A stretch of DNA of 64,000 nt from an uncultured Prevotellaceae bacterium. Its GTDB lineage: Bacteria > Bacteroidota > Bacteroidia > Bacteroidales > Muribaculaceae. The position numbers were made by a program, and so were the translations under genes. Below the pieces are notes generated by a model that ran no database searches, was not told the origin of the DNA, and was given only the letters and a program-made list of their open reading frames with translations. Position 1 is the stretch's first letter, and every line of letters starts with the position of its first letter. Below are positions 17,250 through 24,290 of this stretch, in pieces. The DNA lies in contig CAMJXD010000002.1 in assembly GCA_946409635.1 (NCBI GenBank), forward strand, positions 62,001 to 126,000. Reading direction: 5' to 3'.

Positions 17250-20200
17250 ATGAACTACAAGACCACCATTTTTAATTTGATCGCTGCGCTGCTGCTGGCT
17301 GTTGTGATCTGTCAACAGGCGTGGGCCGCATTTGTTGGGCCTCGCAGCGACTTTCGCGACGAGAGCATCTATTTTGTAATCACAACGCGCTTCTACGACG
17401 GTGATCCCGGCAACAACGTCCAGTGCTGGGACGGGGCCAATGCCAACCACGGCGACCCCTGCTGGCGCGGCGACTTCAAGGGACTGATCGACAAGCTGGA
17501 CTATATCAAGGCGCTGGGCTTCACAGCCGTGTGGGTGACGCCCATCGTCGAGAATGCCTCAGGACTTGATTACCACGGCTACCACGCGCGCAACTTCTCC
17601 CGCGTCGACCACCGCTACGAGAGCGGCGACACGACCTTCCAGACGCTCATCGACGAGGCCCACGCCCGCGGCATGAAGATTATCCTGGACGTGGTGCTCA
17701 ACCACACTGGCAACTTCGGCGAGGAGAACCTCTGCAAGCTGTTCACCCGCGACTGGAACGCCAACCAGTTCAAGATTGAGGAGTGCATGCTGCCCTACAC
17801 CACCGACTCGGTGGGCGGCAAACTGCCCACCAACTACAACAACCTGCCTGCCGGTCAGCAATATGACAACCGCCTCAAGCTGATGAAGAATACCGATGGC
17901 CAGAACCACGACACCCACAACTACTGGCACCACTTCGGGCAGTTCAACTGGGATGACAACACCCGCTGGTGGGCACAGATTGCCGGCGACTGCGTGGACC
18001 TGAACACCGAGAACCAGGCTGTAGCCGACTACCTGGTCGACTGCTATGGCACGTTCATCAAGATGGGCGTCGACGGTTTCCGTATCGACACGGGCGGCCA
18101 CATCGCGCGCCTGACGTTCAACAAGGTCTTCATACCCGCCTTCCAGGCTCTGGGCGAGCAATACAAGAACAAACGACTCAACCAGGCCGACTTCTTCCTG
18201 TATACCGAGGTGTGCGCGCGCTATCAGGGCAGCGTCACCTATCGCAACCAGCCCGCCCTGTCACCCTATTTCTACACCTGGGCCGAGAGCAAGGACTACC
18301 CCTGGAACTACGACGCAGGTTACTGGGATGGCGTGGCCGTGTATGAGGGAACCGACCTGGGCACGCTGGCCAACATCAGTGCCTGCCAGCAGATGTATGC
18401 CGACAACAACAAGGAGACCAGTGCCGCCATGCCCACGTCGACCAACGCCGTGCTCAACGGCAACAGCTACCATGCTCCCGACGCCAGCCGCGCCTCGGGC
18501 CTCAATGTCATCGACTTCCCGGTACACTACTCGTTCCACAACATAGGCAGCGTGTGGAACCTCGCCATCAACGGCGACAAGTATTATAATGACGCGACCT
18601 ACAACGTGGTCTATGTCGACAGCCATGACTATAGCCCCGGTCCCAACGACAACGTGCGCTTCAACGAGGGCACAGCACAGTGGGCCGAGAACCTGTCGCT
18701 GATGTTCACCTTCCGCGGCATCCCGTGCCTGTACTACGGCAGCGAAGTGGAATTCAAGGCCGGCAAGACCATCGATCCGGGTGGCAACGGCTCGCTTAGG
18801 GAAAGCGGCCGAGCCTATTACGGCGGTTACATCAAGGGCGACGTGACGACCAGTGACTTCGGCGTGGTCAACAATGCCTCCGGCAACCTGGCCGCCACGC
18901 TTTCCAAGCCGTTGGTCAAGCACCTGCAGCGGCTCAACCGCATCCGTCAGGCGGTACCAGCCCTGCGCAAGGGCCAGTACAGCACCAGCGGATGCTCGTC
19001 GACTGGCGGCTACGCTTTCAAGCGCCGTTACACCGACGACACGACCGACAGCTACGTCCTGGTGACCATCAACGGCCCGGCCACGTTTACTGGTGTGCTC
19101 AACGGCACCTACACCGACTGCATCACTGGCGACGTCAAGACGGTGACCGACGGCACGCTGACCACCACATCGTGCAGCGGCAAGGGCAACATGCGCATCT
19201 ATGTGCTCTCGACCGACCTCACCCCCGCGCCCGGCAAGATTGGCAACGACGGCCCCTACCTGTACACCAGCAGCGCCAATGCTGGCTCGGAGCTCAGCTA
19301 CGACGGCACCCAGGAGGAACTCTCGAGCAACGACGGCGAGGGCGGTGGCTCATCGCCCGTGACACCTGTCGACGTGTATGAGCCCAGCTGCGAGGAAGAT
19401 GACATGAGTGTGTTCCTTGAGACCAGTACCGGTGTGAGCAAGGTGACCACCTGGATCTGGAACAGCAGCACCAACTTCACGGGCGGCAGCTGGCCCGGCC
19501 AGTCGATGACCCTCATGGGCACCACAGCCGACGGTTCCCGTAAGATATGGAAGTGGACCTACGAGGGCAACAGCAATGACACGCCCACGGGCATCATCTT
19601 TGTCACCGACGGCCAGCAGACCCAGGACCTCACGTTCCGCAACCACGGCTACTACATCGACGGCACCTGGCACCACGAGGTGACCAACTACACCTCGCCC
19701 GCCCCCACCCTGACGGTCGACAAGCCCAGCGGCCAGTATGAGGGCAGTGTTGCCGTCACCATCACCGCCAGCGAGAGCGATGCCGTCATCGTCTATACCA
19801 CCGACGGCAGCAGCCCAACGGCCAGCAGCCGTCAGGCCATCGGGCAAGTGACGCTCACCTTCACCGACAACACCGTGCTCACCGCCGGTGTGCTCCAGGA
19901 TGGCAAAGTGCGCAACATCGTCCGGCACGAGTACATCTTCCACGGCTTTGTACCCTACACCGCCACGGTCTACATCAAGGATCCCACCGTCGCTCCCAAT
20001 AACTGGTCGAGCGTCTATGTGTACGCCTGGGACAGCACCGGTGCCATCAACGACAGTTGGCCCGGTATGAACATCACGTCGACCAAGGTCGTCATGGGCC
20101 AGAAGTTCTTCTACCGCACCTTCAATGTCGACAGCGAGGACTATGCCTTCAATGTCGTTCTCAGTCAGGGCGACAACCAGCACCAGAGCGTCGATGTGAC

Positions 20201-20474
20201 AGGAATCAACAAGGACATCTACCTGGAGATCACCTCCACAACCAACAAGTATACCGTTGCCGACATCACCGACCAGTTCTCGCTGCTCATTGGCGACGTC
20301 AACGACGACGGGCGTGTCAACATCACCGACGCCATTACCCTCACCAGCATGATCCTGAGTGGTAACGTCAGCGACCTGGACGATGCCGCATTGGCGAGAG
20401 CCGACGTCACCAGCGACGGTCTTGTCAACGTCAGCGACATCGTGGCGCTCATCAATTTGATACTGCATGACTAG
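17250..20474 (+). CDS. Secreted GH13 alpha-amylase with starch-binding modules and dockerin repeats
   Basis: 1074 residues from the ATG at 17250, where a signal peptide begins (IAALLLAVVICQQAWA). GH13 regions: I DVVLNH near residue 147, II GVDGFRID with nucleophile D280, III YTEV with acid/base E320, IV VDSHD with D460. After the barrel come two CBM26-like modules (about 745-825 and 905-1000; VTTWIWNSSTNFTGGSWPG and VYVYAWDSTGAINDSWPG) around a chitobiase C-terminal-like Ig module (VYTTDGSSPT). The last ~60 residues are two dockerin-like repeats (GDVNDDGRVNITDA; ADVTSDGLVNVSD), ending LINLILHD with no T9SS tail. It hydrolyses starch outside the cell or on its surface. A LacI-type palindrome upstream suggests maltose/starch control. 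Confidence 0.95.
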   Translation: MNYKTTIFNLIAALLLAVVICQQAWAAFVGPRSDFRDESIYFVITTRFYDGDPGNNVQCWDGANANHGDPCWRGDFKGLIDKLDYIKALGFTAVWVTPIVENASGLDYHGYHARNFSRVDHRYESGDTTFQTLIDEAHARGMKIILDVVLNHTGNFGEENLCKLFTRDWNANQFKIEECMLPYTTDSVGGKLPTNYNNLPAGQQYDNRLKLMKNTDGQNHDTHNYWHHFGQFNWDDNTRWWAQIAGDCVDLNTENQAVADYLVDCYGTFIKMGVDGFRIDTGGHIARLTFNKVFIPAFQALGEQYKNKRLNQADFFLYTEVCARYQGSVTYRNQPALSPYFYTWAESKDYPWNYDAGYWDGVAVYEGTDLGTLANISACQQMYADNNKETSAAMPTSTNAVLNGNSYHAPDASRASGLNVIDFPVHYSFHNIGSVWNLAINGDKYYNDATYNVVYVDSHDYSPGPNDNVRFNEGTAQWAENLSLMFTFRGIPCLYYGSEVEFKAGKTIDPGGNGSLRESGRAYYGGYIKGDVTTSDFGVVNNASGNLAATLSKPLVKHLQRLNRIRQAVPALRKGQYSTSGCSSTGGYAFKRRYTDDTTDSYVLVTINGPATFTGVLNGTYTDCITGDVKTVTDGTLTTTSCSGKGNMRIYVLSTDLTPAPGKIGNDGPYLYTSSANAGSELSYDGTQEELSSNDGEGGGSSPVTPVDVYEPSCEEDDMSVFLETSTGVSKVTTWIWNSSTNFTGGSWPGQSMTLMGTTADGSRKIWKWTYEGNSNDTPTGIIFVTDGQQTQDLTFRNHGYYIDGTWHHEVTNYTSPAPTLTVDKPSGQYEGSVAVTITASESDAVIVYTTDGSSPTASSRQAIGQVTLTFTDNTVLTAGVLQDGKVRNIVRHEYIFHGFVPYTATVYIKDPTVAPNNWSSVYVYAWDSTGAINDSWPGMNITSTKVVMGQKFFYRTFNVDSEDYAFNVVLSQGDNQHQSVDVTGINKDIYLEITSTTNKYTVADITDQFSLLIGDVNDDGRVNITDAITLTSMILSGNVSDLDDAALARADVTSDGLVNVSDIVALINLILHD

Positions 20475-20587
20475 CCCCTAGTGGTTATTTTGGGCAATCT
20501 GACCGACTATCAAGTAGTCCAAAAGTCCACAAAAGTGGTCTTTAGACGTATATAAAATGAATATTAATGAATTTTAACATTGAATTC

Positions 20588-20619
20588 TTTGGTCATGTCG
20601 CCAGTTGGCAGTATCTTTG
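20588..20619 (+). promoter_or_regulatory. Promoter of a short intergenic transcript
   Basis: -33 TTTGG (20588-20592) and -7 TATCTTTG (20612-20619) with 19-bp spacing: a full consensus promoter with no ORF between it and the terminator at 20678-20713. Confidence 0.6.
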
Positions 20620-20625
20620 CACCGC

Positions 20626-20713
20626 ATTTTTTGGGTAATAATTTTTTTCATAAGGTAAAGATTTAAGAGATTGAACTCGACTCGCCGTGATGGCGAGTCG
20701 TTTCATTTTTTTG
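20626..20713 (+). ncRNA. Candidate small RNA
   Basis: Predicted transcript of about 85 nt from the consensus promoter at 20588-20619 to the terminator hairpin at 20678-20713. The 5' part is A/U-rich and single-stranded looking. It contains no reasonable ORF and matches no RNA family I recognise. The alternative is that the hairpin merely terminates read-through from the amylase gene and the promoter is fortuitous. Confidence 0.4.
20678..20713 (+). terminator. Rho-independent terminator
   Basis: Perfect 9-bp stem CGACTCGCC / GGCGAGTCG with a 5-nt loop, followed by a T-rich tail (TTTCATTTTTTT). It lies 200 bp after the amylase stop and just before the next promoter. Confidence 0.8.
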
Positions 20714-20722
20714 TCTGAAGCA

Positions 20723-20754
20723 TTTGGTTATACAGGAAAAAAGGTGTAATTTCG
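20723..20754 (+). promoter_or_regulatory. Promoter of the thioredoxin-fold lipoprotein gene
   Basis: -33 TTTG (20723-20726) and -7 TAATTTCG (20747-20754), 20-bp spacing; the leader is about 40 nt. Confidence 0.6.
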
Positions 20755-20801
20755 CACGATTTTTTTAGAAACAATTCAACAACATTACTTATTGATAAAT
20801 A

Positions 20802-21884
20802 ATGAAGAAGATTATTCTGTTCATGGTCGCCGTGATTGCGCTCACGGCTTGTGACGGCAACAAGTTCCACGTCGATGGTACAATCCAGGGTGCCACCGAC
20901 ACCACTACGCTCGTCCTCGAGCAGTCGAGCAACGGCGAGTGGATTATTCTGGACAGCGTCAAGGTTAATAAGGACGGCAAGTTCAGCATCAGCTACACCG
21001 CGCCCGAGGTGCCCAGCATCTATCAGCTGCGCTTGGGTAGCCAGTCGATCTGCTTCCCCATCGACAGCCTCGACAAGCTCACCATCAATGCCAAGCTGCC
21101 CAATCTGGCCAGCGACTACACTGTCAGCGGCAGCGTGCACGCCGAGCAGGTGATGAAGATTGACAAGGAAGCCCTCCAGTTTGCCGGCGGCAAGGGGACC
21201 GAAGCCGAGCGCCAGGCGTGGAAAGACCAGCTTGCACGGCAGATTGCCGCCGATCCCAGCAGCATCGTCGCCTACTACACAATCAACAAGTATATCGACG
21301 GAAAGCCGCTGTTCGACCCCATGAACGACAACGACCTGCGCTTCATCGGCGCCGTGGCCAACGCATTTGACTCCTTCCGCGCCAATGACCCGCGCACCGA
21401 GTACCTGAAGAACGTCTTCCTCGACGGCCAGCGACGCCGCCGTGCCATGACCGCTCCGTCCGACACGCTCTATGCCGACGTGGCTTCGCTCATCGACATC
21501 AAGCTGCAGGACTATACCGGCAAGGATTACAGCCTGTCCAAAGTGGCCGCCGACAATCGCATCGTCGTGCTCAACTTCACGGCCTATGCCGCCGAGTTCT
21601 CGCCGCAACTCAACAAGCTGCTCAACGACATCTACCAGAGCTATCACAGCCGCGGCCTGACCATCTATCAGGTGAGCGTCGACCAGGACAACGTCCTGTG
21701 GCGCGAGGCTGCCAGAAATCTGCCCTGGATCACCGTCTATGATCCACTTGGTGCCAACTCGCAGAACGTCGGTGCCTACAACATCATGGGCCTGCCCACA
21801 TCATTCATCATCAAGGGCGGTGACATCGTCGAGCGCATCGAGGACGCCACCCAGCTCAAGGCCGCTGTCGCAAGGTACATGTAA
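20802..21884 (+). CDS. DUF4369/TlpA-like thioredoxin-fold lipoprotein without CxxC
   Basis: 360 residues. A lipobox ends the signal peptide (VIALTACDG, Cys17), so it is a lipoprotein facing the periplasm or surface. Residues ~22-120 match the DUF4369 domain usually found in front of TlpA/AhpC-type thioredoxins. Residues ~225-360 form a thioredoxin fold (IVVLNFTAYAAEF..., WITVYDPLG..., GLPTSFII with the cis-Pro). Where the active family has WCxxC, this protein has AYAAEF: no cysteine at all, so it cannot do thiol-disulfide exchange. It could be a chaperone-like or binding relative. It has its own promoter and terminator. Confidence 0.88.
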   Translation: MKKIILFMVAVIALTACDGNKFHVDGTIQGATDTTTLVLEQSSNGEWIILDSVKVNKDGKFSISYTAPEVPSIYQLRLGSQSICFPIDSLDKLTINAKLPNLASDYTVSGSVHAEQVMKIDKEALQFAGGKGTEAERQAWKDQLARQIAADPSSIVAYYTINKYIDGKPLFDPMNDNDLRFIGAVANAFDSFRANDPRTEYLKNVFLDGQRRRRAMTAPSDTLYADVASLIDIKLQDYTGKDYSLSKVAADNRIVVLNFTAYAAEFSPQLNKLLNDIYQSYHSRGLTIYQVSVDQDNVLWREAARNLPWITVYDPLGANSQNVGAYNIMGLPTSFIIKGGDIVERIEDATQLKAAVARYM

Positions 21885-21902
21885 CCCCACCAACTAAACC
21901 AT

Positions 21903-21946
21903 AACAAAAAACCGGCACTCGCTCGATGGCGTGCCGGTTTTTTGTT
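21903..21946. terminator. Bidirectional rho-independent terminator
   Basis: A perfect 16-bp arm inverted repeat (21903-21918 / 21931-21946) with ACCGGCAC stems flanked by A-run and T-run works in both directions between convergent genes. Confidence 0.9.
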
Positions 21947-21973
21947 ATATCTTGCATCTCGGTAGTTGGCAGG

Positions 21974-23098
21974 TTAATCTGAATTCTGCAGCGACCGCCA
22001 GTAGTCCAGGTAGCGTTGAGCGACTACGGGCGCGGCGTTGTGCTTCTCGACAAAGGCGCGGCTGGCTCGGGCCATCGCGGGCAACTGGTCACGGTGTTCG
22101 ACTAGCCATGAGAGCTTGCGGTCGATATCGCCCTCGACCAGGGGCGAAACGTTGATGATAGGATGGTTCACCTGTTCGCCTATCAGGTCATAAAACTCAG
22201 GCTCGGCTCCCGATACAGCCACCAGGCCCTGAGCCATGGCGATGAGAGCATTGGTGGCGGGCGTGTAGCTGTACAACTGGTCAAGGATGACGTGAGAGTC
22301 ACGCATGCGGCGCGTGTATTCGTCATAGGGCAGATTCTCTACCACGTCGAGCTCGGTGATGCCGGGGTAACGGTCGTGGATGCGCTTCATCGCCGCCAAC
22401 AGGCGGTCGGTTCCCTTGATCACATGGCGGTCACGCTGGATGCCGATGAACAGACGCACCTTGTCGGGCGCCTTTTCCAGCGGACGGAACTCCAGCGAAT
22501 CGGTGTCGATGGGCAGGCCGCCATAGACCACGCGGTCACCCATCAGCGGCTTGTAGGCCGCATAGTACTCATACAGGCATGCCACAACGCCGTCCACGCC
22601 TGAGAGGATGTGGTCGCTGTGCTCGCGCATGAAGGGTTCCTTCCAGTTGTCCTGCTGCTGGGCGATGTACTCCGACGAGCCGACGTAGGGCGACGGCTCA
22701 TCGCCCAGGCGGTAGTCGCTGTACCTGAAGGTGTGACCGTCGTGACAGGCATCATAGTAGACCATGTCGGTCGCCAGTGCCGAGAGCACCACGTGCCCGT
22801 TATTGGCCTTGAGGTAATCAAAGATGCGCGCGATGCGGTGAGGCTTCAGCCTCAAGAAGATGGGAGACGCAATCTCAACGATGTCATAACCCGTCATGAG
22901 CGGCAAAGCCCGCTTGATGGCCATGACATATCGCAGCGCGCCCAGCTTGCCGGGGCCTCTCACCAGATTGATGTCGCGATGGGTGTTCATCCAACGTGAA
23001 CCGTCGGATGCCACCGTCGCCTCATGCCCCATCAGCCTCAACTGGTGGGCCAGGCAGTTGTGCATATTACTGGCGTCTCCAGCAAACAATATTTTCAT
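21974..23098 (-). CDS. Group 1-like glycosyltransferase
   Basis: 374 residues from the ATG at 23098; the longer frame to 23185 crosses the promoter. Two Rossmann-like halves of a GT-B enzyme: MKILFAGDASNMHNCLAHQLRLMGHEATVAS at the N-terminus, and a C-terminal half with RLFIGIQRDRHVIKGTDRLL, ELDVVENLPYDEY, HVILDQLYSYTPATNALIAMAQG and SGAEPEFYDLIGE, the usual nucleotide-sugar site. The substrate is unknown. It is divergent from a GT2 gene with interleaved promoters at 23107-23154, so the two may act on the same glycan. Confidence 0.85.
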   Translation of the reverse strand: MKILFAGDASNMHNCLAHQLRLMGHEATVASDGSRWMNTHRDINLVRGPGKLGALRYVMAIKRALPLMTGYDIVEIASPIFLRLKPHRIARIFDYLKANNGHVVLSALATDMVYYDACHDGHTFRYSDYRLGDEPSPYVGSSEYIAQQQDNWKEPFMREHSDHILSGVDGVVACLYEYYAAYKPLMGDRVVYGGLPIDTDSLEFRPLEKAPDKVRLFIGIQRDRHVIKGTDRLLAAMKRIHDRYPGITELDVVENLPYDEYTRRMRDSHVILDQLYSYTPATNALIAMAQGLVAVSGAEPEFYDLIGEQVNHPIINVSPLVEGDIDRKLSWLVEHRDQLPAMARASRAFVEKHNAAPVVAQRYLDYWRSLQNSD

Positions 23099-23106
23099 AG
23101 CGGGTG

Positions 23107-23138
23107 CAAAAGTAGGATATTTTTTGCATTTAATCAAA
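23107..23138 (-). promoter_or_regulatory. Promoter of the leftward glycosyltransferase
   Basis: -7 TACTTTTG (23114-23107) and -33 TTTG (23138-23135), 20-bp spacing. The transcript would start at or just before the ATG, so the mRNA is nearly leaderless. Confidence 0.6.
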
Positions 23139-23154
23139 AAATGTAGTACCTTTA
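23123..23154 (+). promoter_or_regulatory. Promoter of the rightward GT2 gene
   Basis: -33 TTTG (23123-23126) and -7 TACCTTTA (23147-23154), 20-bp spacing. It overlaps the opposite-strand promoter, so the two compete for RNA polymerase. Confidence 0.55.
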
Positions 23155-23190
23155 CCCCGAGAAAAAACGAGAGGAAGTCAACCATCTGCG

Positions 23191-24171
23191 ATGCTTGTAT
23201 CCATCATCATCCCTGTCTATAACCGTGCCAGTGTGGTTCCCACCACCCTGCGCACCGTGCTGGCACAGACCCACAGGCCCTTGCAGGTCGTGCTTGTGGA
23301 CAACGACAGCACCGACAAGTCGCGCCTGGTGCTCGACCACTTCAAGCAGGACTACGACAAGGACGACTTCAGCATCGTCGTCACCAGCGAGAGCCACCAC
23401 ACGGCAGGTGCGGCCCGCAACCGCGGCTTTGAGTGTGCCTCCGGTGAGTGGGTGATGTTCTTCGACAGCGACGACCTCATGGACAAGCACCTGGTGGCCT
23501 CCTATGTCAACATCATTGAGCAAGCACGCGCCAAGGGCAAGCCCCTGGACCTGATCAGCGCCCGGTCGACCCTGATCTTTCCCGACGGCAGCAAGCGCCA
23601 GGCGCCGTTCCATCGCCACGACCTGTTCGCCCAGCACATCCTGCACGGCCAGCTTGCCACACAGCGCTATGCCGTCAGGCGGGATTTCTTTGCCGCCACC
23701 GACGGCTGGAACATCAACCTGCCCGGCTGGAACGACTGGGAGCTGGGGCTCCGCCTCCTGCTGGCTGCGCCCCATGTGGCCTACTTGGGCGGACGCTCAC
23801 GTGTCGTCATCAACCACAACGGCGCCGACTCCATCACAGGCACCGAGTTCCATAGCCGTCAAGGGCAGTGGGAATATGTCATCAGCATCATGATCAACGA
23901 GGTGCGCTGCTCGATGCTTAAGGCCAAGCACAAGGCGCGCTTCGAGCGCCTGCTGCAGTACCGCCGTCTGGTGCTTGCCGCCCAATATGAGCGCGAGGGC
24001 TGTCCCGAGCTGGCCAAGCCACTGTGCCGCGAGGCCTATCAGCACCTGCAGGAGAGTTACCGCTCGTCGCGATGCTGGCAACGATGGATTGCGCCCGTGA
24101 CCCGCCGCCTGTTTGCCCGCATTGCCGCCGGCAAGCGCGGCTCGGCACGCATTGCCCGCCTGCTGTACTGA
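23191..24171 (+). CDS. Family 2 glycosyltransferase
   Basis: 326 residues, preceded by a rare good Shine-Dalgarno-like GAGGAAG. GT-A motifs: SIIIPVYNRASVVPTTLRTVLAQT (residues 4-27), VDNDSTD, GAARNRGFE, and the DxD-type FFDSDDLMD near residue 91. RRDFFAATDGWN followed by DWELGLRL is the conserved acceptor-side block. No membrane segment. It probably builds cell-surface glycan with its divergent neighbour. The next gene begins 119 bp on with its own promoter. Confidence 0.92.
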   Translation: MLVSIIIPVYNRASVVPTTLRTVLAQTHRPLQVVLVDNDSTDKSRLVLDHFKQDYDKDDFSIVVTSESHHTAGAARNRGFECASGEWVMFFDSDDLMDKHLVASYVNIIEQARAKGKPLDLISARSTLIFPDGSKRQAPFHRHDLFAQHILHGQLATQRYAVRRDFFAATDGWNINLPGWNDWELGLRLLLAAPHVAYLGGRSRVVINHNGADSITGTEFHSRQGQWEYVISIMINEVRCSMLKAKHKARFERLLQYRRLVLAAQYEREGCPELAKPLCREAYQHLQESYRSSRCWQRWIAPVTRRLFARIAAGKRGSARIARLLY

Positions 24172-24221
24172 TGCAGTCTTGACAGTCACGGCCCGTTCAT
24201 CTCAACCTTCGATACTTAGTT

Positions 24222-24236
24222 TGCAACCCGGTTGCA
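24222..24236. promoter_or_regulatory. Perfect palindrome upstream of the metal ATPase
   Basis: TGCAACC-C-GGTTGCA, a perfect 7-bp inverted repeat around one base, placed just upstream of and overlapping the -33 region of the ATPase promoter. The position fits a metal-responsive repressor operator; no regulator gene is adjacent. Confidence 0.45.
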
Positions 24237-24248
24237 TGGATTTGTGTG

Positions 24249-24256
24249 TACCTTTG
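24249..24256 (+). promoter_or_regulatory. Promoter -7 element of the metal ATPase gene
   Basis: TACCTTTG, a consensus -7, 35 bp before the ATG at 24291. A TTG lies 14 bp upstream and a TTTG 25 bp upstream; neither spacing is ideal. Confidence 0.5.
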
Positions 24257-24290
24257 TCTCCGTAATCATCAATCAAGAGGAGACAACGAC

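Larger units (their letters stand above)
20475..20801 (+). other. 327-bp intergenic region with two promoters and an internal terminator
   Basis: Holds no ORF. From left to right: about 110 bp with no signal, a promoter at 20588-20619, an A/T-rich stretch ending in a strong terminator (20678-20713), and a second promoter (20723-20754) for the thioredoxin-fold lipoprotein. The middle unit is listed separately as a candidate small RNA. Confidence 0.6.
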
